58,921 nucleotides of DNA from NCBI GenBank assembly GCA_015055625.1, contig SVHU01000014.1, positions 1 through 58,921 on the forward strand, in the 5' to 3' direction. Below, one piece after another: positions 1-10,346 of this stretch (positions within the stretch are counted from its first letter, which is position 1; each line of letters begins with the position of its first letter). Under the pieces are notes generated by a model. It was not told where the DNA came from and did no database searches. It saw only the letters and a program-made list of their open reading frames with translations. This stretch comes from Clostridiales bacterium (lineage in GTDB: Bacteria; Bacillota; Clostridia; Christensenellales; Pumilibacteraceae). Made by a program: the position numbers and the translations under genes.

Positions 1-340
1 CGTTTACTGTTTTTTATACGTCTTATAAGTTCTTTTACTGTATTTATATTTTCTTGCTCTTTTTTTGGGGCAGACCCCACTGTCAATATTTACCAATCCG
101 GTTTACTGTTTTTTATACGTCTTATAAGTTCTTTTACTGTATTTATATTTTCTTGCTCTTTTTTTGGGGCAGACCCCACTGTCAATATTTACCAATCCGG
201 TTTACTGTTTTTATACGTCTTATAAGTTCTTTTGCTGTATTTATATTTTCTTGCTCTTTTTTTGGGGCAGACCCCACTGTCAATATTTGCCAATCCGGTT
301 TACTGTTTTTTATACGTCTTGAAATTAAATTACATATATT
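1..340. repeat. 99-bp tandem repeat, about 3.2 copies
   Basis: Three units and a partial fourth repeat with a period of 99, 99 and 98 bases; the landmark GTTTACTG recurs at 2, 101, 200 and 298. Each unit contains a short hairpin (GGGG CAGA CCCC followed by ACTGTCAATATT) related to the head hairpins dispersed elsewhere in this window. The array may continue to the left of the window. Short open frames here only reflect the repeat period and are not genes. The rest of each unit is T-rich on this strand. Confidence 0.9.
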
Positions 341-360
341 GGATGCAACGTCACGTTGCC
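341..360. repeat. Tail hairpin repeat at the 3' end of ctsR
   Basis: The sequence GGATGCAACGTCACGTTGC folds as GCAACGT/ACGTTGC around one C. It is one of nine copies of this tail hairpin in the window. It overlaps the last codons and the stop codon of the ctsR reading frame. Confidence 0.8.
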
Positions 361-812
361 TTTAGGGTTTCGCCTATTACTGATTTTAGGATACTAAGTC
401 TAAGCGAATCCTTTTGCATAACGGTAGGAGCTATCAGCGCTTTGTCGGACAAGCTTGCTTTTAGGATTGCTCCCTCGCGCTTGGTAAATAAGTCTTCCGC
501 TACCAGTCTATCAATTATATGACACGCCGACGGATAGTTATACCCTTGTGAAAGCGGTCGTTGCATTATCTGCATTACAAGCTCGCTTTTGGGCTCGTGC
601 AGGCGCACCACCGTAATAAACCCTCCGCCACCTCTGCGCGACTGTATGCTGTACCCTTTTGCAGGAGTAAATCGCGTGGATAATACATAGTTGATCTGAC
701 TGGGCGCTACCGAAAAATAGGACGCAAGCTCGTTACGCGAAATATTAAGCGAGTCGTCCTCGCCCAGCGTTTCTAATAAAAAACTCTCTATAATGTCACT
801 TATGTTTGCCAT
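351..812 (-). CDS. ctsR: Transcriptional repressor CtsR
   Basis: This 153-aa protein is the class III heat-shock repressor CtsR, about the usual length (B. subtilis CtsR is 154 aa). The N-terminal winged helix-turn-helix (residues about 1-70) and the glycine-rich RRGGGGF wing are evident, followed by the C-terminal dimerisation region. CtsR represses clp protease and chaperone genes and is inactivated by heat or by McsB arginine phosphorylation. A strong AGGAGG lies upstream of the ATG. Its own promoter carries a CtsR box, so it is probably autoregulated. No mcsA, mcsB or clpC is visible; the 3' side runs into repeats, so the gene may stand apart from clpC. The stop codon lies inside a dispersed hairpin repeat. 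Confidence 0.93.
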   Translation of the reverse strand: MANISDIIESFLLETLGEDDSLNISRNELASYFSVAPSQINYVLSTRFTPAKGYSIQSRRGGGGFITVVRLHEPKSELVMQIMQRPLSQGYNYPSACHIIDRLVAEDLFTKREGAILKASLSDKALIAPTVMQKDSLRLSILKSVIGETLKAT

Positions 813-860
813 CTAGCACCTCCTACCTCTTGCAAATCGTCTAACTTTCTTTGATAAAAG

Positions 861-915
861 GTTGACTTTCTTTGACCTTTGACTTTATTATACACGCTAA
901 AAAGAGGTTTGTCAA
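861..915 (-). promoter_or_regulatory. ctsR promoter with CtsR operator
   Basis: On the minus strand, TTGACA (915-910) and TATAAT (892-887) are separated by 17 bp. Directly downstream, over the expected transcription start, are heptads AGTCAAA (884-878), GGTCAAA (877-871) and AGTCAAC (867-861). The GGTCAAA-NNN-AGTCAAC arrangement matches the known CtsR box. This indicates autorepression. Confidence 0.88.
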
Positions 916-1063
916 GGGGTTTTTAAAAGTTTTTTTGAATTTTTTTAAGGAAAATACTTACTACAAACCGCTCTTACACGCGTATATAAATAAGAATGTG
1001 GGCAAAGTTCAAATTTTTCAAAATTATTACGTCTTTAGGTTATCCGATTTTCATTTTGCATAC

Positions 1064-1110
1064 AAAAAAAGCAAGAGCAAAAGGAAAAACTCCTTCTATT
1101 CTTGCTTTTG
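1064..1110 (-). terminator. Terminator after dCMP deaminase
   Basis: AAAGCAAGA pairs with TCTTGCTTT, with an inner AGGA/TCCT pairing. A run of T follows on the minus strand, which fits an intrinsic terminator for the deaminase gene. Confidence 0.75.
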
Positions 1111-1125
1111 TTTGTTGTTTTGTTT

Positions 1126-1590
1126 TTAGATTTCGAGCTGTTCGAGTTCTACACCTGCTTCTTTGATAAGCTGAAGCGAAAACTCGTCAGGATATCCTTC
1201 CTTATACACGATACGCTTAATTCCGCTGTTTATGATAAGCTTTGCGCAAATAGTACAGGGCTGATGCGTACAATACAGCGTTGCGCCCTCTATTGCAATG
1301 CCCATACGAGCGGCTTGAACAATAGCGTTTTGCTCGGCGTGAGTTGCATAACAAAGCTCGTGGCGAGTTCCGGACGGAATATTGAGCTTACGTCTAAGAC
1401 ACTCTCCCCTGTCCTTACAAGATTCTATACCACAGCTTGCTCCGTTATAGCCCGTGGTAAGAATACGTTTATTTTTTGCGATAACCGCGCCCACCTGTCT
1501 GTTTTGCTGATAGCACGAAGACCAGTTAGCTACGTTGCACGCCATTTCGAGGAATCTTTTATCCCATTTAGTATTTTTCATTTCATCCAT
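1126..1590 (-). CDS. Deoxycytidylate (dCMP) deaminase family protein
   Basis: This is a zinc-dependent cytidine/deoxycytidylate deaminase that probably converts dCMP to dUMP for thymidylate synthesis (ComEB family). The HAE zinc/catalytic motif and the QPCTIC motif that supplies two more zinc ligands are both present, and the glycine- and cysteine-rich NGASCGIESC stretch is typical of dCMP deaminases. The frame opens at 1605, but I prefer the in-frame ATG at 1590: it has GGAG nine bases upstream, while the first ATG has no good ribosome site. That gives about 154 aa. It has its own terminator and appears monocistronic. An alternative is a tRNA adenosine deaminase-like member, but the extra Cys-rich insertion argues against it. 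Confidence 0.88.
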   Translation of the reverse strand: MDEMKNTKWDKRFLEMACNVANWSSCYQQNRQVGAVIAKNKRILTTGYNGASCGIESCKDRGECLRRKLNIPSGTRHELCYATHAEQNAIVQAARMGIAIEGATLYCTHQPCTICAKLIINSGIKRIVYKEGYPDEFSLQLIKEAGVELEQLEI

Positions 1591-1786
1591 TTTCGTATTC
1601 TCCATAAAAAGTTTCTAACTTATTTATTTTATCACAAAAATTAATATTTTGCAACACTTATGCGTAAATATATAAATGGTAAGAATATATTTTTGCAATA
1701 AACAGCGTTTTTCAGAAGTTTTTATTGAGAAAAACACCTAAAAAAAATTTTCTTGCTATTTTTACAAAATTTTCACAAGCAAACTA

Positions 1787-1843
1787 TTGACAAAGGCAAA
1801 AAGCGGTTATATAATATTAGCAGTCGCACAGCAAGAGTGCTAA
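1787..1843 (+). promoter_or_regulatory. groESL promoter with CIRCE operator
   Basis: TTGACA (1787-1792) and TATAAT (1810-1815) are 17 bp apart. They are followed at once by TTAGCAGTC-N9-GAGTGCTAA (1817-1843). This matches the CIRCE consensus with one mismatch in the left arm (G for C). CIRCE is the HrcA repressor site, so groESL is expected to be HrcA controlled and heat inducible. Confidence 0.93.
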
Positions 1844-1896
1844 TTCTCATAATGTACGACGGACTAATACAGATAAAAAATTTGGAGGAAATATAA

Positions 1897-3839
<1,943 letters not shown>

Positions 3840-3869
3840 TTTCACGCAAATAAAAACACGAATATGTAC

Positions 3870-3900
3870 AAAAAACTCGCTAACGTTAGCGAGTTTTTTG
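3870..3900. terminator. Bidirectional terminator between groEL and metH
   Basis: AAAAACTCGCTAAC pairs perfectly with GTTAGCGAGTTTTT. A-tract and T-tract flank both sides, so it can serve groEL on the plus strand and metH on the minus strand. Confidence 0.9.
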
Positions 3901-3942
3901 TTATTTTATAATTATTATGCTATTTTAGCACATCGTGTGATA

Positions 3943-6348
3943 TTACTTTAGCGACGCATTGATTTCTTCGGCGTACCTAACAGTTTCCATAGCGTCTTTT
4001 GCGTACTTGTCAGCGCCTATTTTGTCAGCATATTCCTGCGTTAGAACAGCTCCGCCCACCACGGTTTTTACCCAGGGCGCTTTTTCTTTTAGTTGCTTTA
4101 CCGTTTCTTCCATAGCAGGCACGGTTGTTGTCATAAGCGCGCTAAGCCCTACTAGCGGGGCGCGCAGTTTTATTGCGGTTTCCACAATCGTTTCCACCTC
4201 TACGTCGCGACCAAGGTCGGTTACTGCAAAACCGTAGTTTTCCAGCAAAAGCTTTACGATATTCTTGCCAATATCGTGAATATCGCCCTTTACCGTAGCT
4301 ATTATAAACGCGCATTTCTCTTCCGTTTTTGCGCCCTTCATACACTTTTTAATCTCGTCGAACGCGCACTTTGCGGACTCCGCGCTCATAAGAAGCTGAG
4401 GCAGATAGACCGTCTTTTTTTCAAACCCCACACCCACAATATCCAAGGCAGGAATTATCTCGTTTTTGATTATATCAAGCGGATCAACTGTTTTTAGTAG
4501 TTCTTTCGTAAGCGCGCCAGCTTGCTCTTTAAGTCCCTTTACTATCGCTTTTTGAAGCTCGGATTTATAATTTTCAGAGGGATTGACAGTAGTTTGCACG
4601 CTATTAACCGTAGTTTCTACCGGCAGTGCCGTTGCAAAATTAACGTAAGAAGCGCAGTTTTCGTCCTTACCTGAAAGCGCCAAGTATGCGTGGTATGCTT
4701 TTAGCATTTCGGTAGAATACGGATTCATTATTGCGCCCGAAAGTCCGTTGTTTAGGGCAAGAGCAAAAAATGTTGAGTTGATTATATCGCGATTTGGAAG
4801 ACCGAAAGACACGTTAGAAACACCGAGCGTAACGTGACAGCCAAGCTTTTCGCGGATTAATTTTACAGCCTTCAGCGTTTCTATTGCGGAGCTATTGTCC
4901 GCGCTGATAGTGAGCGCAAGCGGATCAAAAACTATATCCTTTTTGTCAATTCCGTACTTTTGAGCCTCTTTTAAGATGCGCTTTGCAATCTTTAGTCTAT
5001 CTTCTGCTTTTGTGGGAATACCGCTCTCGTCCAAAGTAAGTGCTACCACTACGCCACCATACTTTTTTGCAAGCGGAAATACTGCTTGCATGCTTTCTTT
5101 TTTCCCGTTTACGGAGTTTAGCATGGGCTTGCCGTTATAAATCCTTATTGCGCGTTCCATTGCCTTTTCGTTGGACGTGTCGATTTGAAGGGGAAGGGCC
5201 GTTACCGCCTGTAACTCTTTTACCGCACTTGTCAGCATTTTCTCCTCGTCAATCTCGGGAAGTCCTACGTTTACATCCAGAATATGAACTCCCTTTTCCT
5301 CTTGAGCAATGCCTTCTTTTAGGATATAGTCCATATCGTTATTTTTGAGCGCTTCTTTGAATTTCTTTTTTCCCGTGGGATTTATGCGCTCGCCGATAAG
5401 AATGGGATTTTGTCCAAAACATACCGCGTGAGTATACGAAGAAACGGTAGTAAAATGCTTTTTTTGTATCGTTTTTGGCGATACGTATTGCGTTTTTTCT
5501 TTCAAAAGCGCGATATGCTTGGGCGTTGTACCGCAACATCCACCGCACAATCTTACGCCTTCTTTCACAAGCAAGGTAACCTCGTTTGCAAACTCTTCCT
5601 CGCTTACGTCATACACGGTTTTACCGTTTTCTACTCTGGGAAGTCCTGCGTTTGGCTCTAACAAAACAGGGATAGAAGCGTATTTAAGATACTCTCTAAC
5701 GATAGGAGCAAGCTGTTTTGGTCCGAGTGAACAATTTACGCCTATTGCGTCTGCGCCCATTCCTTCTAGCATTGCAACCATTGCTTCCGCCGTAGCCCCT
5801 GTCATAAGCTTTCCGTCGCTTCCAAACGCATTGGATACAAACACGGGCAAGTCGCAATTCTCCTTTACCGCAAGCAACGCCGCCTTGGTTTCGTAACTGT
5901 CCGTCATTGTTTCAATAAACACAAGATCTGCGCCGTACTTTACGCCAAGACGCACGGTTTTTGCAAAGAGCTCCACTGCATCCTCAAAATTAAGATCACC
6001 GTACGGGGCAAGCATTTTTCCGCTAGGTCCTATATCTAACGCTATCCATTTAGGCTGGTCGATTGCGCTTAATTCTCGCGCCTTTTTTGCATTTCCTATT
6101 GCGTTTTTTACAATCTCGTCAAGCTCGCTTTCGCTGAATTTTAACGCGTTTGCTCCAAACGTATTGGTGTTTACAATGTTAGCGCCTGCGTCATAGTAAC
6201 TCTTGTGAATATCCACAATAGCGCTAGCGTGGGTAATATTCCAATATTCCGGAAGCTCGCCAGCTTTTAGACCGCTGTTTTGTAAAAGCGTGCCCATTCC
6301 TCCGTCGAGATATACTATATTTTCTTTTAGGTACTGTCTTAAATCCAT
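3943..6348 (-). CDS. metH: Cobalamin-dependent methionine synthase, short form
   Basis: The protein transfers a methyl group from methyltetrahydrofolate to homocysteine through cobalamin. The order is a homocysteine-binding barrel (1-300) with zinc ligands Cys206 (GVNCSLGP) and Cys271/Cys272 (GGCCGTT), a pterin-binding barrel (about 315-570), a helical cap, and a Rossmann cobalamin domain. That last domain carries DIHDIGKNIV, with His691 as the likely lower cobalt ligand. At 801 aa it ends after the cobalamin domain and lacks the S-adenosylmethionine activation domain of E. coli MetH (1227 aa), as in many Clostridia and Thermotoga. Reactivation must then depend on a separate protein not seen here. 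It lies 16 bases after metF in the same operon. Confidence 0.93.
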   Translation of the reverse strand: MDLRQYLKENIVYLDGGMGTLLQNSGLKAGELPEYWNITHASAIVDIHKSYYDAGANIVNTNTFGANALKFSESELDEIVKNAIGNAKKARELSAIDQPKWIALDIGPSGKMLAPYGDLNFEDAVELFAKTVRLGVKYGADLVFIETMTDSYETKAALLAVKENCDLPVFVSNAFGSDGKLMTGATAEAMVAMLEGMGADAIGVNCSLGPKQLAPIVREYLKYASIPVLLEPNAGLPRVENGKTVYDVSEEEFANEVTLLVKEGVRLCGGCCGTTPKHIALLKEKTQYVSPKTIQKKHFTTVSSYTHAVCFGQNPILIGERINPTGKKKFKEALKNNDMDYILKEGIAQEEKGVHILDVNVGLPEIDEEKMLTSAVKELQAVTALPLQIDTSNEKAMERAIRIYNGKPMLNSVNGKKESMQAVFPLAKKYGGVVVALTLDESGIPTKAEDRLKIAKRILKEAQKYGIDKKDIVFDPLALTISADNSSAIETLKAVKLIREKLGCHVTLGVSNVSFGLPNRDIINSTFFALALNNGLSGAIMNPYSTEMLKAYHAYLALSGKDENCASYVNFATALPVETTVNSVQTTVNPSENYKSELQKAIVKGLKEQAGALTKELLKTVDPLDIIKNEIIPALDIVGVGFEKKTVYLPQLLMSAESAKCAFDEIKKCMKGAKTEEKCAFIIATVKGDIHDIGKNIVKLLLENYGFAVTDLGRDVEVETIVETAIKLRAPLVGLSALMTTTVPAMEETVKQLKEKAPWVKTVVGGAVLTQEYADKIGADKYAKDAMETVRYAEEINASLK

Positions 6349-6364
6349 TGATTACTCCGATAAT

Positions 6365-7240
6365 TTAATTGAGAATTGCGGAAAGGTTTTCCAAAATCTT
6401 TTGAGCAACGTCGGGCTTGTTCATAGAATATACGTGCACGTTTTTGATTCCGTTTGCAAACAAGTCAATAATCTGATCGGTAGCATACGCTATTCCCGCT
6501 TGCTTCATTGCTTCGGGATTGTATCCAAACTTGTCCACCAAGCTCTTGAAACGCTGTGGCATAAACGAACCGGAAAGCTTGATTGCTCTATCCACCTGAT
6601 TTGCGTTGGTTATGGGCATTATTCCCGGCATTATGGGCACGGTTATTCCTGCCTCGCGTATTTTGTACAAAAAGTTATATAAAAGGTTATTATCAAAAAA
6701 CATTTGCGTAGTAAGGAAATCGCAACCTGCATGCACCTTTTCTTTAAGGTACTTGATATCCTCTTTCTGATTTGCACTCTCAGGATGAATTTCGGGATAA
6801 CATGCTCCGCCTATGCAAAATTCGCTGTTGCTCTCTTTAAGCTCGCGAACAAGCTCGATTGCGTGATGATAGTCCCACTTGGACCTATCTGCGCCAATAA
6901 GCTCTTGAGGAATATCCCCTCGAAGCGCCATAACGTTTTCTATTCCTGCGTTTTTAATGTCTTCAATACGTTCTTGAACGGTTTGACGTGTGGACGAAAC
7001 GCACGTAAGATGCGCAAGCATTGGTACGTTGTACTGCTCTTTTATGTTCTTTGCAATTTCTAAAGTGTATTTACTTGTTCCCCCACCAGCTCCGTACGTT
7101 ACGCTCATAAAAGCTGGACGAAGCTTTGCAATCTCTTCGGTTGCGTGCTTTACGCTATCAAAATTACTTTCGCTCTTGGGAGGAAACACCTCGAACGAAA
7201 CGGTGAGTTTGTCTTCTGTAAGTAAATCTTTGATTTTCAT
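6365..7240 (-). CDS. metF: Methylenetetrahydrofolate reductase
   Basis: The 291-aa protein is full length for MetF. It reduces 5,10-methylenetetrahydrofolate to the 5-methyl form used by the adjacent methionine synthase. The opening FEVFPPKSE motif holds the conserved catalytic glutamate, and the barrel contains VTYGAGG and the TQMFFDN signature. The gene starts the metF-metH pair. I saw no SAM, T-box or cobalamin riboswitch upstream; the leader side instead holds a MITE-like palindrome. A weak promoter candidate (TTGTGA, 17 bp, TAAAAT at 7293-7265 on the minus strand) would place that palindrome upstream of the transcript. Confidence 0.95.
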   Translation of the reverse strand: MKIKDLLTEDKLTVSFEVFPPKSESNFDSVKHATEEIAKLRPAFMSVTYGAGGGTSKYTLEIAKNIKEQYNVPMLAHLTCVSSTRQTVQERIEDIKNAGIENVMALRGDIPQELIGADRSKWDYHHAIELVRELKESNSEFCIGGACYPEIHPESANQKEDIKYLKEKVHAGCDFLTTQMFFDNNLLYNFLYKIREAGITVPIMPGIMPITNANQVDRAIKLSGSFMPQRFKSLVDKFGYNPEAMKQAGIAYATDQIIDLFANGIKNVHVYSMNKPDVAQKILENLSAILN

Positions 7241-7280
7241 AACAATTACCTTTTGAAAAATTTCATTTTATTTGTAATAT

Positions 7281-7452
7281 GGCTACGTCACAAAATATGG
7301 TTGATTAACCGTAAGGCGTTTGACGAGAAAATCACAAGAAAGACAAGTATATTTACGAAGACGCGTACCTGCAGGGTACGTAACTGAGTAAATTACGCAG
7401 TATTTCGTAGTGGACTTTCCGTCTAAAATCAACCGTAGTTTGGGACAGTGCC
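7281..7452. mobile_element. MITE-like palindrome with nested-hairpin core
   Basis: About 26-bp imperfect terminal inverted repeats start with GGC and end with GGTTGATT (7281-7306 and 7427-7452, roughly 20 of 26 positions alike). The trinucleotide TAT lies immediately outside both ends, a possible target duplication. Inside are further pairing arms (GACG/CGTC, CAC/GTG, GAAA/TTTC, GTAATTTAC with GTAAATATAC). The inner palindrome ACGCGTACC..GGTACGTAA is the core shared with the elements at 18.7, 26.1, 37.2 and 56.4 kb. It has no coding capacity. Confidence 0.6.
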
Positions 7453-7497
7453 TATAATATTATAACACTTATATATAAATAATGCAATATATTTAGC

Positions 7498-7534
7498 AAA
7501 AATGCGCCGTGAATTTACACAGCGCATTTTGTTT
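7498..7534 (-). terminator. Terminator after the SSF symporter
   Basis: AAAATGCGCTGTG and CACGGCGCATTTTT form a strong hairpin on the minus strand just downstream of the symporter stop codon, with a T-rich 3' flank. Confidence 0.8.
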
Positions 7535-7549
7535 TTTTAGTTTTTGCTA

Positions 7550-9163
7550 TTATGCATTTTCTTTAACAGCTTCGTCCTGCTCGGGAATATTATACTTAAG
7601 CTCGTCGCTGTTTCTGACCTCGTCGAAAAGTTGCATAACTTCGTTTGTAGGTGCTTTTGTAACAAGAGTTCCGATAATGGACGCTGCAAGACCTGCGATA
7701 AAGCCGGGGATAATTGCGTAAAGATTGGTAATTGTTCCAATGGTCGCGCCGTCTATCTTTACAAACACCCAAATGCATGATACTACGAAACCTGCGATAA
7801 TTCCGGAAACGCAACCTTTGTAGTTAAATCTCTTCCAATAAAGCGCCAAGATAATTGCAGGGCTGAACGCTGCGCCGAAGATTGCCCAAGCGTCGGAAAC
7901 GAGCTTCATTATAGAGTCGCCGAAGAATGCGATTACAAACGCTATTATAGAAATTACTACAACTACAATTCTGCTTACCCAAACCATTTGCTTGTCGGTA
8001 GCATTCTTTTTGATTGTTCCTTTGAAGATATCGGAAGCAAATGCAGAAGAAGCCAAAAGAAGCTGAGAGTCTGCAGTAGACATAGAAGCTGCGATAATTG
8101 CGGAAACAAGAAGTCCACCGATAAGAGCTAAGGGGCCCCACTTGAAGATTTGTCTTACTACGTCAACAAATACCATTTCGGCAACACGCTCACCTTCGTT
8201 ATTGAGGTAAACCGACATAGAACCAACAAAATTGTGAGCAACAAGCGCGAATACTGCAGCCATAACCAAAATTGCAAACGTCCAGCAAGATCCGACAATC
8301 TGAGATTTTCTCATTTCTTTCTTGCTCTTGATTGACATATATCTTACGATAATATGAGGCATACCAAAATATCCAAGTCCCCAACCAAGTCCCGAAAGAA
8401 TACTGGAAATACTCTCCCAATCTACGTTTCCAGAAGAAAGAAGATTAAAATAATTAGAGCTTTCAAGATGCAAAGTATCTTCACCTGCGGTAAGCCAAGG
8501 CATAAATCCTTCCGCAAGATTTCCCGTACCCATCATAATAAGCATAATAATGGGAAGAAGCATGATTGCTGCAAGCATAAGCATACCTTGAATAAAGTCA
8601 GTCCAGCATACCGCGTTAAATCCACCAAGCATCGTGTACGCGATTATAATAAGTCCTGCTATTACCATTCCCCAAGTTTTATCAATAAAGCCACCTGTAA
8701 GCGTGGAGAATAAGTTTCCGCAAGCTACGAGCGAAGATGCCATATAGATACAGTATGCTACCAAGAAAACTATTGCGCAAACAAGTCTTAATACTGCGCT
8801 TTTTGACAAGAATCTGTTTGTCAAGAACTGTGGAATTGTGATAGAGTCGTTAGCCTTAATTGCATACACTCTAAGACGGGGGGCGATAAAGATCCAAGCA
8901 AGGATTGTTCCTATAATAAGACCTACCGAAATCCAAACCTGTCCCATACCAACAAGGTATATAGCTCCAGGCAAGCCCATCAAACACCAAGCGCTCATAT
9001 CAGACGCGCCTGCGCTAAGCGCGGCTACAAGTCCGCTCATCTTTCTTCCGCCAAGGAAATAGTCCTTTTCAGACTCTGTTTTTCCCTTAAAGAAGAACCA
9101 AATACCAATTGCAAGCACTACAAGAAGGTATAAACCAAATGAAATAATTTCGTAAACGTTCAT
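7550..9163 (-). CDS. putP: Sodium/solute symporter, PutP-like
   Basis: The 537-aa membrane protein belongs to the sodium:solute symporter (SSF) family and most resembles sodium/proline symporters. The sequence shows about 13 hydrophobic segments. The segment YFLGGRKMSGLVAALSAGA and the following DMSAWCLMGLPGA match the conserved sodium- and proline-binding region of PutP in transmembrane helices 1-2. It is transcribed divergently from a LysR-type regulator that probably controls it. Proline is the best guess for the substrate, but pantothenate and other SSF substrates cannot be excluded by reading alone. Confidence 0.85.
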   Translation of the reverse strand: MNVYEIISFGLYLLVVLAIGIWFFFKGKTESEKDYFLGGRKMSGLVAALSAGASDMSAWCLMGLPGAIYLVGMGQVWISVGLIIGTILAWIFIAPRLRVYAIKANDSITIPQFLTNRFLSKSAVLRLVCAIVFLVAYCIYMASSLVACGNLFSTLTGGFIDKTWGMVIAGLIIIAYTMLGGFNAVCWTDFIQGMLMLAAIMLLPIIMLIMMGTGNLAEGFMPWLTAGEDTLHLESSNYFNLLSSGNVDWESISSILSGLGWGLGYFGMPHIIVRYMSIKSKKEMRKSQIVGSCWTFAILVMAAVFALVAHNFVGSMSVYLNNEGERVAEMVFVDVVRQIFKWGPLALIGGLLVSAIIAASMSTADSQLLLASSAFASDIFKGTIKKNATDKQMVWVSRIVVVVISIIAFVIAFFGDSIMKLVSDAWAIFGAAFSPAIILALYWKRFNYKGCVSGIIAGFVVSCIWVFVKIDGATIGTITNLYAIIPGFIAGLAASIIGTLVTKAPTNEVMQLFDEVRNSDELKYNIPEQDEAVKENA

Positions 9164-9309
9164 TATTTACTCCTTTATTATGTAAAAAGTTTTTGTATTA
9201 GGTTTTATAATACTATTAGATTTAGCCTTATAAACTCATAAAATTTTAGCAAAATTTGCATAAAAAGTCAAACGTTTACAAGAATTATATTAAAAACAGG
9301 TGAAAACTA

Positions 9310-9338
9310 TTTGATATTTTTCATTTTTTGTGTATAAT
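9310..9338 (+). promoter_or_regulatory. Promoter of the LysR regulator
   Basis: TTTGAT (9310-9315) and TATAAT (9333-9338) are separated by 17 bp. They lie about 40 bases upstream of the regulator's start codon. Confidence 0.6.
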
Positions 9339-9376
9339 AGTATTAGAAAACACAATACCATTTACAAGGAGTGTAT

Positions 9377-10258
9377 ATGACAGTAAAACAATACAAAGCG
9401 TTTGTAATTGCGGTTGAAGAGGGTTCGCTATCTAAAGCGGGGGAAAAATTAGGTTTAACCCAAGGCTCGGTCACACAGCTTATTGCTACTTTAGAAAAGG
9501 AGCTTGGCTTTAGTTTATGCAGTAGAAACAAGGCTGGAATTAAGCTTACAAAACAAGGCGAAAAACTACTCCCTTTAATGCGCGAGATAATATCTAAGGA
9601 AAAACGGTTATTAGAAGTAGTAGACGCGATAAACGCAAAGGAAAGCAATATAATAAGACTTGCAACCTTTTCGTCCGTTGCGGTAAACTGGCTTCCCTCT
9701 ATTATGAAAGAGTTTTCTCTTCTTTATCCAAACATTGAGTTTGACATTAAAGACGGAGGGTATGGTGAAATTTTAGAATACGTAAACAGTGGCGCGGTAG
9801 ACCTTGCGTTCGTATCACTCCCCTGCTCAGTTTCGGGAGATATTATACCACTTTTAGAAGATAGAATTTTGGCGCTAGTACCTACATCGCACCCTCTTGC
9901 TAGCGTAGATAAAGTACCAATAAAGGCGTTTGAAAAAGAGCCGGTAATTTCACTTGCAAGCGATACAGATCACGACTCGAGAAAGGTTTTTTCGATGCAC
10001 AACGTAAAGCCAAACATCAAATACGTAACAGGCGACGACTACGCTATGATAGCTATGGTAGAGAATAATTTGGGCATTTGTATTCAGCCTGAACTATTAC
10101 TTAATAACGTATCTAAAAAGGTAAAAGTTATGGAATTATATCCGCCGTGCAATCGAACTATTGGACTTGTTGTTCCACTTGGTGATTTTGCCCTAGATAT
10201 AATTAAAAAATTTGCTAAATTTATTGAAGAATGGGTAAAAAAGAATTATAATCGCTAG
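9377..10258 (+). CDS. LysR-family transcriptional regulator
   Basis: The protein (about 293 aa) has the LysR layout: an N-terminal winged helix-turn-helix (residues 1-60, with EEGSLSKAGEKLGLTQGSVT) and a two-lobed periplasmic-binding-like effector domain (about 90-290). The reading frame opens with GTG at 9371, but the ATG at 9377 is better placed, with AAGGAG ending five bases before it. It is divergent from the SSF symporter at 7550-9163, so it probably senses that transporter's substrate. The effector is unknown. Confidence 0.88.
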   Translation: MTVKQYKAFVIAVEEGSLSKAGEKLGLTQGSVTQLIATLEKELGFSLCSRNKAGIKLTKQGEKLLPLMREIISKEKRLLEVVDAINAKESNIIRLATFSSVAVNWLPSIMKEFSLLYPNIEFDIKDGGYGEILEYVNSGAVDLAFVSLPCSVSGDIIPLLEDRILALVPTSHPLASVDKVPIKAFEKEPVISLASDTDHDSRKVFSMHNVKPNIKYVTGDDYAMIAMVENNLGICIQPELLLNNVSKKVKVMELYPPCNRTIGLVVPLGDFALDIIKKFAKFIEEWVKKNYNR

Positions 10259-10290
10259 ATAAAATAAATACAAACTGGTTATAAATGAGC

Positions 10291-10320
10291 AAAAAACTGC
10301 GATACGTATCGCAGTTTTTT
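10291..10320. terminator. Bidirectional terminator
   Basis: AAAAAACTGCGATAC and GTATCGCAGTTTTTT form a perfect inverted repeat. It sits between the convergent LysR gene and the leucine-rich lipoprotein gene. Confidence 0.9.
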
Positions 10321-10346
10321 GTGTTTTTATTGTTTTTAAGTTAATT

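Noticed and set aside
54-522. Open frames across the 99-bp repeats
   Set aside because: They arise because the repeat period of 99 is divisible by three; the translations repeat with the DNA and lack start signals.
1605-1605. Upstream ATG of the deaminase gene
   Set aside because: It lacks a ribosome site; GGAG overlaps the first codon and serves the ATG at 1590.
7241-7500. SAM or cobalamin riboswitch before metF
   Set aside because: The conserved cores of these riboswitches are absent; the pairing is explained by the MITE-like palindrome.
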